Shown: positions 37,941 to 46,896 of the stretch, one piece after another
Layout: each line of letters starts with the position of its first letter
Position numbering within the stretch: position 1 is the stretch's first letter
Assembly (NCBI GenBank): GCA_017744915.1
Contig: JAGIAH010000001.1
Span: 682,001-746,000, forward strand
Reading direction: 5' to 3'
Length of the DNA: 64,000 nt
From: Agrobacterium tumefaciens
Lineage (GTDB): Bacteria > Pseudomonadota > Alphaproteobacteria > Rhizobiales > Rhizobiaceae
Notes under the pieces: model-generated
Database searches by the model: none
What the model was told of the DNA's origin: nothing
Seen by the model: the letters and a program-made list of their open reading frames with translations, nothing else
Made by a program: the position numbers and the translations under genes

Positions 37941-39086
37941 ATGCAACTTAAAGACTGCTATAATTTCCACGATTTTCGCCGCATGGCCAAACAGCGTCTC
38001 CCCGGACCGATCTTCAATTACATAGACGGTGCGGCCGATGACGAGGTGACGTATCGGCGAAACACGGCCGCCTTCGAAAATTGCGATCTCGTTCCCGATG
38101 TACTGCGGGGCGTGGCGGATGTGGACATGTCGGTCACCGTCATGGGGCAGAAGCTGTCGATGCCGGTCTATTGTTCCCCGACGGCGCTGCAACGCCTCTT
38201 CCACCATCAGGGCGAGCGCGCGGTCGCGGCAGCAGCGGGAAAATACGGCACGATGTTCGGCGTCTCCTCGCTCGGCACCACCAGCCTCGAGGAAGCGCGC
38301 CGGATCAGCGGCGGCCCACAGGTCTATCAGTTCTATTTCCACAAGGATCGTGGCCTCAACCGCGATATGATGGCGCGTGCCAAGACCGCCGGCGTTGAGA
38401 CGATGATGCTGACCGTCGACAGCATCACGGGCGGAAACCGCGAGCGCGACAAGCGCACCGGCTTTGCCATTCCCTTCAAGCTCAATCTTTCGGGAATTGC
38501 GCAATTTGCCATCAAACCGGCCTGGGGCATCAATTACCTGACGCATGAGCGCTTCAGCCTGCCGCAGCTCGACGACCACATCAAAATGGATGGTGGCGCT
38601 CTCTCGATCAGCCGCTATTTCACCGATATGCTCGACCCCTCCATGAACTGGGACGACGTGGCGCAGATGGTGCGCGAATGGGGCGGCCCTTTCTGCCTGA
38701 AGGGGATCATGTCGGTGGACGACGCCCGGCGCGCGGTCGAGATCGGCTGCAGCGGCATCGTGCTCTCCAATCACGGCGGACGCCAGCTCGATGGTTCCCG
38801 CAGCGCCTTCGACCAGCTGGCTGAAATCGTCGATGCGGTCGGCGACCGGATCGACGTGATGATGGATGGCGGCGTCCAGCGCGGCACCCATGTTCTGAAA
38901 GCGCTGTCTCTGGGTGCAAAAGCCGTGGGGCTTGGCCGCTATTACCTTTTCCCGCTCGCCGCTGCCGGGCAGCCCGGAGTTGAAAGGGCGCTCGAATTGA
39001 TGCGTATCGAAATTGAGCGCGGCATGAAGCTGATGGGCTGCACCACCGTTGATCAGCTTACGCGGCAAAATCTCAGGTTCCGCTGA
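37941..39086 (+). CDS. lldD: FMN-dependent L-lactate dehydrogenase
   Basis: 381 residues of the FMN-dependent alpha-hydroxyacid oxidase family. FNYIDGAADDEVT (about 25-37), PVYCSPTALQRLFHHQGE, LTVDSITGGNRERDKRTGF and the active-site signature SNHGGRQLDG with the catalytic His are all present, followed by MMDGGVQRGTHVLKALSLGA. The enzyme oxidises L-lactate to pyruvate and passes electrons to the membrane quinone pool in LldD-type members. A mandelate or glycolate oxidase role is possible but the length and GGNRERDKR loop favour L-lactate. Probably monocistronic. Confidence 0.9.
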   Translation: MQLKDCYNFHDFRRMAKQRLPGPIFNYIDGAADDEVTYRRNTAAFENCDLVPDVLRGVADVDMSVTVMGQKLSMPVYCSPTALQRLFHHQGERAVAAAAGKYGTMFGVSSLGTTSLEEARRISGGPQVYQFYFHKDRGLNRDMMARAKTAGVETMMLTVDSITGGNRERDKRTGFAIPFKLNLSGIAQFAIKPAWGINYLTHERFSLPQLDDHIKMDGGALSISRYFTDMLDPSMNWDDVAQMVREWGGPFCLKGIMSVDDARRAVEIGCSGIVLSNHGGRQLDGSRSAFDQLAEIVDAVGDRIDVMMDGGVQRGTHVLKALSLGAKAVGLGRYYLFPLAAAGQPGVERALELMRIEIERGMKLMGCTTVDQLTRQNLRFR

Positions 39087-39123
39087 GGGACGGATACGAA
39101 GGAGCGTTCAGGGCGCGATGCGG

Positions 39124-39468
39124 TCACAATCGAGCGCTGGAACCGCATGCCGTGTCCGCCGCATTTTGCCAATGTTCCTGAAGCGCAGCGCCGATGTTCC
39201 AGACGAGCGCGAGGCACACCAATCCGCAAAAACCCGCGGAAATCAGTGAACGATGGCGCCTGACGCCGGAGAGAAACATCCAGCCGATAATTGCGTAGAC
39301 CGCAAGTGCCGGTACGGCAGCAATCAGGACGGACATGGGCCCGTCGCAATCGACGGCCTCGATGCCGACAGCACGATATTCATTCGGCGTTCCCACCAGG
39401 CCCATGAATGCGACAGGAAACATTGCGGCCAAAACGGCGTAGCGGAAAAATCGTGGCGTGTCAGGCAT
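39124..39468 (-). CDS. Small integral membrane protein of unknown function
   Basis: 114 residues with three hydrophobic segments (about 10-24, 46-66 and 75-93). One Cys-Asp-Gly-Pro motif lies before segment 2 and the tail ends TACGSSARL. The ATG follows GGAGAAGGT directly, so translation is well supported. No family recognised; the 37-bp gap from lldD on the other strand means convergent ends. Confidence 0.6.
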   Translation of the reverse strand: MPDTPRFFRYAVLAAMFPVAFMGLVGTPNEYRAVGIEAVDCDGPMSVLIAAVPALAVYAIIGWMFLSGVRRHRSLISAGFCGLVCLALVWNIGAALQEHWQNAADTACGSSARL

Positions 39469-39632
39469 ACCTTCTCCATAGCCGGATAATCAACTATCGC
39501 GAAGCGCGATCTCAGAGAACATCATCTTTCCGATAATCGCAATTTAAGTGTCCCGAAGGGCGGATTGCCCGCTTTCGCGGAGAACGCCAGTATTTTACGC
39601 AGCCGCAATCTTGGCAAGTCAGATGAAATATG

Positions 39633-39659
39633 ATTATGGTTGCATCATGCAACCATAAT
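39633..39659. promoter_or_regulatory. Perfect 12-bp inverted repeat, likely MarR operator
   Basis: ATTATGGTTGCA (39633-39644) and TGCAACCATAAT (39648-39659) are exact complements with a 3-nt spacer. The site sits immediately before the chosen start of a MarR-family gene, the position expected for autorepression. If translation began at ATG 39630 the palindrome would lie inside the gene, which is one reason for choosing the later start. Confidence 0.75.
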
Positions 39660-39668
39660 GGATTGAAC

Positions 39669-40610
39669 GTGTACCAGCAACCCTTTCCCATAAATGACAT
39701 ACGCTCCACCTCACGCCGGCTTGTGCGCGAACTCGGTTTCATGGGGGGAGATTTTGCCGGCACCGATTTGCCGCCTTCAGCCGTGCATGCCCTGATCGAA
39801 ATAGAGGCACGCCCCGGCATCACGGCGCGGGACCTGGGAAAATTGCTGCGGCTTGAAAAATCAAGCGTCAGCCGCATGCTCCGCAAGCTTGTCGTCTCGG
39901 GTGATATTCTCGAAGAAATGGATGAAAAGGATAGCCGCATCAAGCGGCTGCGCCTCACGAAACAGGGGCGGGAACGGGTCGGCGCCATTCACGGCTTCGC
40001 GAACCGGCAGGTGTCGGGCGCCCTGACACAGCTTTCGTCAGCGGATGCCCAGACGATCCTCGAAGGGCTTCGTCTTTACGCGGACGCGTTGGGCAACCGG
40101 GTCAAGGCCGCTGCTACCGGCATAGAGATCGTTGAAGGGTACAGGCCCGGCCTCATCGCCCGCATCACGCAGATGCATGCGCTTTATTACGCCCGGACAT
40201 CCGGTTTCGGGCAACGTTTCGAATCCGTCGTCGCCGAAGGCCTCGCCTCCTTTTGCAATCGGCTTGAAAACCCGCAAAACGCAATCTGGGTCGCAATGCG
40301 CGGCGAAGAGATCATCGGCTCCATTGCCATCGATGGCGAGGATCTCGGAGCGAATGTCGCCCATCTGCGCTGGTTCATCGTCGATGATGGCGTGCGCGGC
40401 GGTGGTGTCGGACGCGGGCTGCTGGCGACCGCACTGGCCTTTGCCGATGAAAAGGGTTTTGCCGAAACCCATCTTTGGACATTCAACGGTCTTTTGGCCG
40501 CACGGCATCTTTACGAAGCCCATGGTTTTGCATGCACGGAGGAGTATCCGGGTAGCCAATGGGGAAGCGAGGTTCTGGAACAACGCTTCGTCCGGCCACG
40601 GCCCGAATGA
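39669..40610 (+). CDS. MarR-type regulator fused to a GNAT acetyltransferase
   Basis: 313 residues from GTG 39669 (GGA 6 nt upstream; in-frame TTG 39663 and ATG 39630 are alternatives). The N-terminal winged helix (about 10-140) has LIEIEARPGITARDLGKLLRLEKSSVSRMLRKLV, quoted in part, and KDSRIKRLRLTKQGRE. The C-terminal GNAT domain (about 150-305) has LRWFIVDDGVRGGGVGRGLL with the acetyl-CoA loop and HLWTFNGLLAARHLYEAHGF. Such fusions are found in many proteobacteria and probably couple regulation to acetylation of a small molecule. A perfect palindrome precedes it. Confidence 0.9.
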   Translation: MYQQPFPINDIRSTSRRLVRELGFMGGDFAGTDLPPSAVHALIEIEARPGITARDLGKLLRLEKSSVSRMLRKLVVSGDILEEMDEKDSRIKRLRLTKQGRERVGAIHGFANRQVSGALTQLSSADAQTILEGLRLYADALGNRVKAAATGIEIVEGYRPGLIARITQMHALYYARTSGFGQRFESVVAEGLASFCNRLENPQNAIWVAMRGEEIIGSIAIDGEDLGANVAHLRWFIVDDGVRGGGVGRGLLATALAFADEKGFAETHLWTFNGLLAARHLYEAHGFACTEEYPGSQWGSEVLEQRFVRPRPE

Positions 40611-40704
40611 TCTTTCAATCCGGACGGCGCTTCAGCATTGGTGAGTGAGGGTTCTTGCGGAGCGATACGGTACACGCGATCGCCACCGCTGAAGCCCTGC
40701 ATTC

Positions 40705-42201
40705 TCACGGCAAGCGCAAAGCACTCCAGAACCCGCGCAGTTGCTCGGTCAATTGCGCGTAGAGGCCGTAACGCCGCCTGTAGTGCGAGACCTGCGCGGC
40801 GTCCGGCCGGTAGGCATTCGCCACGCGCGTCATCGCCGCGACGGCCTCCTCATAGCCCGGATAGAGCCCCGTCGCCACGGCTGCACCGATCGCCGCACCG
40901 AGCGCGCCCGTCTCGCGGGCTTCGGCAACGCGAAGGGGGATTTCCAGAACATCCGCCATGATCTGTGGCCAATGCTGGCTGCGGGAACCACCACCGGACA
41001 TGACCGCACTTTCGACCGGCAGCCCCGCATCCCGCAGGACGCCGATATGGCGGCGATGCTCGAAACACACCCCTTCAAACAGGGCCCGCACCATATGGCC
41101 TTCGCCATGCCAGCCGGCAAGGCCGTAAAAGCCGCCGCGGAATTCTGCTCCCAGCCGCGAGCCGAAGATGAAGGGGTGAAAAAACGGATCGTCGGCACGC
41201 GGCTTGACGGAGCCGACCAACTCGTTGCAGCGCTCGAAAGCATGTTCGCCATGATCCGCACGAACACGATGCACATACCATTCGAGATTGGCGGCGGAGG
41301 TGGCGCTGGATTCGATGTTGACATAACGGTCACGGCCAAAGGTCGTGACCATGAAGACATCCGGACTGATGACCGGCCTGTTCGCAAAGACCTGATTGAT
41401 GCTCCAGGTGCCAGCGATGATGGATGCCTCCCCGGCATTGATGACGCCCGAACCCATGGCGCTGGAAACGACATCGAAGAAACCGCCAATGACGGGCGTA
41501 CCTTCGGAAAGCCCGGTCAGGCTGGCAGCCTCCCGCGTCACCTGGCCGACAATATCGGCCGATTCCACGAGGCGGGGGAAGAACGCCAAGGCATCTTCGA
41601 GGCCATAGAGTGACAGAAGCTCGCGGTCGAGCCGCGCTTCCGGCAGGGCCAGCAGCCCCGCGCCGCTGAGATCGGAAATATCATTGGCAAGGCAGCCCGT
41701 CAGGCGGAAATTGACGAAGTCCTTGCAGAACAGCACCGTGCCGGTCTGCGCATAGAGATCGGGTGCATGTCGTTTCACCCAGGCCAGAAGGGTGGGCGTC
41801 TGCGCTGGCCACGGCCGCTGCAGGCAACGGGCCTGCAGCAGGGCTCCGCTTTTTCGATCAAGCTCTGCCGCCACATCGGCGGCGCGGCTGTCGAGCGACT
41901 GGATGCCGAGGAGCGGTTGCTGTTCTTTATCCAGAAGGTAGAGGCCATTGCCATGGCCGGCACAGCCCACCGCCGCGATGCTGCGGGGATCGACCGCCGA
42001 TTTAACCAGAAGCTGGCGGATCGCCTCACAGCCGTTCCGCCACAATTCCTCAAGATCGCGCTCGACGTAGCCGGGCTGCGGGAATGTCGAATGTCCGTCG
42101 ATGGCGTGCTGGGCGATCTGCCGGCCCGCCGTGTCGAACAGCACCGCCTTGATGACCGTGTTGCCGACATCGAGACCCAATATATGATTTTTCTCAGCCA
42201 C
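40705..42201 (-). CDS. FGGY-family carbohydrate kinase
   Basis: 498 residues from GTG 42201, overlapping the aldolase by 8 nt (a longer frame to 42237 overlaps more). It starts with ILGLDVGNTVIKAVLFD (phosphate-1 motif); FGGY signatures include FCKDFVNFRLTG, EGTPVIGGFFDVVSSAMGSG and VMSGGGSRSQHWPQIMADVL. The family phosphorylates xylulose, glycerol, erythritol, ribulose and other polyols or ketoses. Last gene of the eight-gene operon starting at 50519; it probably phosphorylates the imported compound or its oxidised form. Confidence 0.9.
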   Translation of the reverse strand: MAEKNHILGLDVGNTVIKAVLFDTAGRQIAQHAIDGHSTFPQPGYVERDLEELWRNGCEAIRQLLVKSAVDPRSIAAVGCAGHGNGLYLLDKEQQPLLGIQSLDSRAADVAAELDRKSGALLQARCLQRPWPAQTPTLLAWVKRHAPDLYAQTGTVLFCKDFVNFRLTGCLANDISDLSGAGLLALPEARLDRELLSLYGLEDALAFFPRLVESADIVGQVTREAASLTGLSEGTPVIGGFFDVVSSAMGSGVINAGEASIIAGTWSINQVFANRPVISPDVFMVTTFGRDRYVNIESSATSAANLEWYVHRVRADHGEHAFERCNELVGSVKPRADDPFFHPFIFGSRLGAEFRGGFYGLAGWHGEGHMVRALFEGVCFEHRRHIGVLRDAGLPVESAVMSGGGSRSQHWPQIMADVLEIPLRVAEARETGALGAAIGAAVATGLYPGYEEAVAAMTRVANAYRPDAAQVSHYRRRYGLYAQLTEQLRGFWSALRLP

Positions 42202-43042
42202 GATTATAGATGTCCCATGCTTCCTCACCGCTCGCACCCTGATGGATGATGGCCATCAAGGCCGCGACCACGGCCTTGGGATTGTCATGCTGATAGATGT
42301 TGCGGCCATAGACCATCCCGTTCGCGCCCTCCGCCATCAAGGCCGCCGATTTTGCCAACACATTGCGCAAATCCTCACGCCCCCCGCCCCGCACCAGCAC
42401 CGGGCAACGCGCCGCCTCGATCACCCTGTGGAAATCCTGCGGGTTGCTGGTCGGATCGGCCTTGATGATATCGGCTCCCATTTCCGAGGCAAGGCGTACC
42501 AGCGTGACGATCTTCTCGGCGTCGCCATCCACCTGGTACCCGCCGCGCACGTCATTGGGCAACATCACCAGCGGCTCGATCATCAGCGGCATGCCGAAAC
42601 GATGGCAATCGGCCCGCACCCGGCTGATGTTCTCGACGCATTGGCGAAACAGTTCCGGCTCATCCGGCAGCATGAACAGATTGACGACGACGCAGGCCGC
42701 ATCCATCTCCAGCGCACCGATGATCGGGTCATGATAATTCTGAAGCTGCGACCACATGGTTCTGTGACGGGTGGAATTATAGGGATTGCCCATATCGATG
42801 CGCATGACGAGGGCCGGCTTGTCGCGCTCCGGTCTCTGCTGCAGCAGATCCGCCTGCCCATAGGTCATCTGGATCGCATCGGGACGCGCTTCCACCAGCT
42901 TCTCGACCGTCTGCGCCATATCCTCCAGCCCGACGAGGAAGCTCGGCTCGTTGCAAACCCCGTGATCGATGGCCACATCAAGGCAACCGCCATTGCGGAA
43001 CAGCCGGTTCATGCGCGCCTTTTTCGAAATCCGCATCATCAT
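42194..43042 (-). CDS. Class I aldolase of the DhnA/LsrF family
   Basis: 282 residues from ATG 43042 (AAGGAG 5 nt upstream), overlapping the GlpD paralogue stop (ATGA). TIM-barrel cues: LDVAIDHGV (residues about 21-29), the probable Schiff-base Lys194 in GADIIKADPT and PVLVRGGGRED near the phosphate site. Relatives are FbaB, LsrF and DeoC-like enzymes that cleave or transfer from phosphorylated ketoses. Together with a kinase and a polyol-phosphate oxidase it could split a ketose phosphate to dihydroxyacetone phosphate plus an aldehyde (inference). Confidence 0.85.
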   Translation of the reverse strand: MMMRISKKARMNRLFRNGGCLDVAIDHGVCNEPSFLVGLEDMAQTVEKLVEARPDAIQMTYGQADLLQQRPERDKPALVMRIDMGNPYNSTRHRTMWSQLQNYHDPIIGALEMDAACVVVNLFMLPDEPELFRQCVENISRVRADCHRFGMPLMIEPLVMLPNDVRGGYQVDGDAEKIVTLVRLASEMGADIIKADPTSNPQDFHRVIEAARCPVLVRGGGREDLRNVLAKSAALMAEGANGMVYGRNIYQHDNPKAVVAALMAIIHQGASGEEAWDIYNRG

Positions 43043-44763
43043 GCATTCTCCTTGCATCTGTGTTGAAGCATTGCCGGGGTGACCCCGTAAAAAGTCTCCA
43101 GCTCCTCAATGAGCCGCTGCCGCTCCACTGCGGCCCGGGTGGATGACCAGCCCAGTTCGCGCGCGGCAACATCGAGGATGGCGTCGATCAGACCGGCATC
43201 GATGAGGCCGGTTATGGCGAGTGTCGTGCGCCGCAGAATGAGGTCCGTCAGGTGCCGCACATGTTCTGAGCGGATCAGCCAGAGGACTTCCGCGGCCGTT
43301 ATCGACGATTTTTCCGAAAGCGGCGCGTCATCCGCTCGTCCCCGGCAAAAGCCCATCAATTCGAAGGCACGGGAGCCATAGGCCAGGGCGAGATGTTCCG
43401 CCCGGCGCCGGTCGATAAAAGACTGCTCCGACAGCAAAGCGGGCAGGCGCCCTGCACCCGTGGGGAAGTTCCTGCCGCCACCAATAGGGCGGTTCATCGT
43501 GCCGGTCAGCCGCTTGCGCCCTAGAAAGGCCAGAACCTCATCGCTCACCTGTTCGCCGAAAGCCCTGAAGGTCGTCCACTTGCCGCCGATCATGCAAAGC
43601 TGTGGCGGATCGCCGGCGACACGGTGGATAAAATGGCTACGGGAAATTCTACCGGTAAAAGCGGCATCGCTGCGCGGCAGCGGGCGTATGCCGCTGAAAC
43701 TGAAGACAATGTCCGAGGGATCGACGGTAATGTCCGGAAACACCTGGGCAACCGCTTCGAGAATATAGTCCCGCTCCTCCGGCTCGCATCGCACCCGTTC
43801 GGGGCGGTCCACCTTGATATCGGTTGACCCTGCAAGAACCCGACCGAGATAAGGAAAGAGGATGCAGACGCGATTGTCGGCATTTTCAAAGAAGATCATG
43901 TGGCCGTTCAGCGCCTTGAGGAGCGCATCATTGGCGATGATGAGATGTGACCCCTTGGTGCCGGAAACGGTCGGTTTCTGCTTCTCCGCGGCCGGGGCGG
44001 CGGAAAGCGTGCTGATCGTCTCGTCGATCCATGCCCCCGTGGCGTTGACGATGATGCGCGGCCGGATGGGCAGCATTTCATCCGTTTCCTCTGCCCGGAG
44101 ATGATATTCGTTGCCGTTGCGGATAAGCTCCGCATAGTTGAGCGCGATGCTTTGCGGCGCATCTGCCGAGGTATCGATCAGCAGTTCCAGTGCAAGCCGC
44201 TCCGGCTGGCTTATCCATGCATCGTAGTAGGTGGCCGAATATCGGATGTCAGGCGTCAGACCCGGCCAACGCTTCAGCGTCTTGTCGGCGCCGCGAAATT
44301 CATGGCGGGGCAGGATGCGGTTCTTGCGGGTGACGAAATCATAGAGGGTAAGGCCCGCCTTGATGGCGAGCGCTCCCCGGCTTGCGGGTTTGCCGCCGGA
44401 GCCGAAAAACGTCGCCGCCGCATTGAACAGGCCGCTAAACATCGAAAAAATCGGGATCGTCGTCGGCAGCGGCTGCACCATATGCGGCGCGAGCGTCAAA
44501 AGAGCATCGCGCTCGCGCAAGGATTCCGCCACGAGGCCGAATTCGCCATTTTCAAGATAACGCAGACCGCCATGAATCATGCGCGAGGGTGCTGCGCTGC
44601 AGCCGGAGGAAAAATCATTGCGTTCGACCAGGAGCACCCGCAGCCCCTGCAAGGCGAGATCGCGATAGGCTGCGATGCCGTTGATACCGCCACCGATGAC
44701 GACGGCGTCGAAATCACCGTCTTGCCGGATGCGGCGGAGAGCGTCCTCGCGAAAACTGGGCAT
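43039..44763 (-). CDS. GlpD-like FAD-dependent polyol-phosphate dehydrogenase
   Basis: 574 residues with an N-terminal FAD-binding fold (FDAVVIGGGINGIAAYRDLALQG, quoted as VVIGGGINGIAAYRDLAL), the GlpD signature SSGCSAAPSRMIHGGLRYLE (about 50-69) and a C-terminal DAO_C domain. It resembles glycerol-3-phosphate dehydrogenase but sits in a kinase/aldolase/importer operon, as EryB does in rhizobial erythritol loci. It would oxidise a polyol phosphate and feed electrons to quinone. The glycerol operon at 57-64 kb is cut before the place where glpD is found in rhizobia, so this is probably a paralogue with another substrate. Confidence 0.88.
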   Translation of the reverse strand: MPSFREDALRRIRQDGDFDAVVIGGGINGIAAYRDLALQGLRVLLVERNDFSSGCSAAPSRMIHGGLRYLENGEFGLVAESLRERDALLTLAPHMVQPLPTTIPIFSMFSGLFNAAATFFGSGGKPASRGALAIKAGLTLYDFVTRKNRILPRHEFRGADKTLKRWPGLTPDIRYSATYYDAWISQPERLALELLIDTSADAPQSIALNYAELIRNGNEYHLRAEETDEMLPIRPRIIVNATGAWIDETISTLSAAPAAEKQKPTVSGTKGSHLIIANDALLKALNGHMIFFENADNRVCILFPYLGRVLAGSTDIKVDRPERVRCEPEERDYILEAVAQVFPDITVDPSDIVFSFSGIRPLPRSDAAFTGRISRSHFIHRVAGDPPQLCMIGGKWTTFRAFGEQVSDEVLAFLGRKRLTGTMNRPIGGGRNFPTGAGRLPALLSEQSFIDRRRAEHLALAYGSRAFELMGFCRGRADDAPLSEKSSITAAEVLWLIRSEHVRHLTDLILRRTTLAITGLIDAGLIDAILDVAARELGWSSTRAAVERQRLIEELETFYGVTPAMLQHRCKENA

Positions 44764-44885
44764 AGGAATACCGTTCGCTGGCTAATGACCAGCGTCCCAA
44801 TGGTGTTGATCGTTTAAAGCGATGGGAGAGACGGGAGGCGAAAATTATGTGCTGTTCGCCAAAAGCCCCGCCTCACCTACATGTT

Positions 44886-45884
44886 TCAGCTATCGAGCCC
44901 GACGAGATGCTCGGTGACGCCAGCGCTGATGAGGGCCAGTTCACTCGCTGTAAGTCGCAGGCGGGCGGCAGCGGCGTTTTCCACGGCCTGCGCCGGATCG
45001 CGCGCGCCGCATAGCGAGAATGTTATGCCCGGCTGGGCAATCGTCCAGGCAATCACTACCTGTGCGACCGAAGCCCCATGCGTGGCCGCCACCGGCTCCA
45101 GCACCGCCATCAACCGCGCGATCTTCTGACGGTTCGCCTGGCTGAAACGCGGATTACCGTGGCGCTGATCGTCCTCCGCAAACACGCGCTCTGGCCCGAC
45201 CTTGCCCGACAGGAGGCCGAGTGCCAGCGACGAATAGCTGAGGACGGAGACAGAATTCTTCCGGCAAAGCGGCAGAAGCGTCGTCTCGATATCACGCTTC
45301 ACCATGGAATATTCTTCCTGAATGGCATCCAGCGCACCGGTGGCAATATAAGCCTCCAGATCACCCGGCGAGACGTTGCTTGCGCCGATAGAGCGGATCT
45401 TCCCCTCCTCCTTCAGCCGAACCAAAGCCTCGACCGTCTCGGCAACCGGCGTCGTGGCGTCCTGCCAATGGGTGACGTAATGGTCGATATAGTCGGTTCC
45501 GAGCCGCTTCAGGCTTTCTTCGACCTCGTAACGGATCGAAGCAGCGCCGAGATAACGGTGAACGGGCTTACCATCCTGATGGAAGAAATAGGCACCCTCG
45601 TTGACATGCCAGACGAGACCACATTTGGTGACCAGCACCACCTTGTCGCGCCGGCCAGCAATCGCCTTGCCAACGATGGTTTCCGCAAGCCCCATGCCAT
45701 AGGCCGGGGCGGTATCGATCAGGGAAATGCCGGCATCGATAGAGGCCTCTATGGCGGCGATGGATTGCCGCTCATCCGTGCCGCCCCACATCCAGCCGCC
45801 GATGGCCCAGGTGCCCAACCCTACGGCGGATGCGCTGATGCCGCTGCCGCCGATCGTCCGGGTCAATATTGCGTTCTCCGTCAC
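44886..45884 (-). CDS. Aldo/keto reductase
   Basis: 332 residues with the (alpha/beta)8 aldo/keto reductase pattern: SAVGLGTWAIGGWMWGG, LIDTAPAYGMGLAE with catalytic Asp and Tyr, VLVTKCGL with Lys, and DHYVTHWQD with His. Cofactor-binding GASNVSPGDLEAY follows. GTG start at 45884 overlaps the regulator stop (GTGA), so translation is coupled. NADPH-dependent reduction of an aldehyde or oxidation of a polyol is expected. The 122-bp gap to the GlpD-like gene is the largest in the operon and shows no strong terminator. Confidence 0.9.
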   Translation of the reverse strand: MTENAILTRTIGGSGISASAVGLGTWAIGGWMWGGTDERQSIAAIEASIDAGISLIDTAPAYGMGLAETIVGKAIAGRRDKVVLVTKCGLVWHVNEGAYFFHQDGKPVHRYLGAASIRYEVEESLKRLGTDYIDHYVTHWQDATTPVAETVEALVRLKEEGKIRSIGASNVSPGDLEAYIATGALDAIQEEYSMVKRDIETTLLPLCRKNSVSVLSYSSLALGLLSGKVGPERVFAEDDQRHGNPRFSQANRQKIARLMAVLEPVAATHGASVAQVVIAWTIAQPGITFSLCGARDPAQAVENAAAARLRLTASELALISAGVTEHLVGLDS

Positions 45885-46855
45885 GACGTTTCCCCTTCCC
45901 CTTGATTCAATAAATAACCGGCAATCGCCTCATCCACGACGAGCGAGGTCAGATAACGGCCGGCAAGCGTGGCCGCCACCGGTCCGGCCTTGATCGCGCC
46001 AGCCGCCACGCCGATGATGTTCGGGCACCGGGCAAGCTGCCGGGGGTCCAGCGCCACCACGCGTGAGTTGAGATCAATCCGCGCCAGTTGCCCGTCCGAC
46101 ATGGTGAGATGGGCAAGGAATTCGCCGGCAATGCCCACATCCATCAGCGCCTGTCCGCCACGTGCCGCATCCGGCAGAAGATCGTAATAACCGGAGCCCG
46201 GAGCCTCCACGGAACCGATGCCGACCAGTGCCACCTGCGCCTGCCGCGCCAGATCGAAAACTTCGCGGATCGACGCGACATTCATCAAGAGATCGCGCTG
46301 TTCCTCATCCTCGGCAAACAGCGGCGCATGCAGGAGCGAGGCGCTGCCACCGAGCTTTTCCGCAAGCTGCGTGGCGAGATGATTGACGTCCGTATAATGC
46401 TTGCCCTGCACACCGCCGGTCAGCGGCACCACCCGCACATCGAAACGCCGCTCCGCCTCCAGATTATCAACGACGGCGCTGACCGCCTTGCCGCCGGTAA
46501 TCGCAATCACGTCGCCATCCCGGATTGTCTCCAGCAAATGGTTGGCCGCCACCCGCCCGACCATCTGCAGCACGGTTTCCGGATTGTCGGAGACCGTTGG
46601 CGTCACCACCGACTGCGTGAGGCCATAACGGCGACTGATCTCGTTTTCGAGATCCACCAGCCGCTGATAGGGACTGGCGATGGTGATCTTCACCATGCCC
46701 GCCTTGCGGCCCGCCGCGATCATACGGTTCACCTTGGTATGGGAAAGATTGAGCCGCTCGGCGATCTCCGACTGCTTCACCCCCTCGATGAAATGCAGCA
46801 CCAGGACGGAATACATCTGCCTCTGTTGATCGAAGTCGTCCTTGATATCCAGCAT
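45881..46855 (-). CDS. SorC/DeoR-family sugar-binding transcriptional regulator
   Basis: 324 residues from ATG 46855, chosen for GGAGAAAG 7-8 nt upstream; GTG 46900 overlapping the permease stop is an alternative. The HTH is at about residues 10-45 (HFIEGVKQSEIAERLNLSHTKVNRMI in segments). The C-terminal sugar-binding domain has DVIAITGGKAVSAVVDNL, VVPLTGG and VGIGSVE. SorC proteins act on phosphorylated sugars or polyols (examples: EryD, LsrR, CggR). It lies within the operon it probably controls through the palindrome at 50550-50580. Confidence 0.9.
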   Translation of the reverse strand: MLDIKDDFDQQRQMYSVLVLHFIEGVKQSEIAERLNLSHTKVNRMIAAGRKAGMVKITIASPYQRLVDLENEISRRYGLTQSVVTPTVSDNPETVLQMVGRVAANHLLETIRDGDVIAITGGKAVSAVVDNLEAERRFDVRVVPLTGGVQGKHYTDVNHLATQLAEKLGGSASLLHAPLFAEDEEQRDLLMNVASIREVFDLARQAQVALVGIGSVEAPGSGYYDLLPDAARGGQALMDVGIAGEFLAHLTMSDGQLARIDLNSRVVALDPRQLARCPNIIGVAAGAIKAGPVAATLAGRYLTSLVVDEAIAGYLLNQGEGETS

Positions 46856-46896
46856 GATCGTCTTTCTCCAGTTACCCTCGGGCGCGCGAAGGGCGC

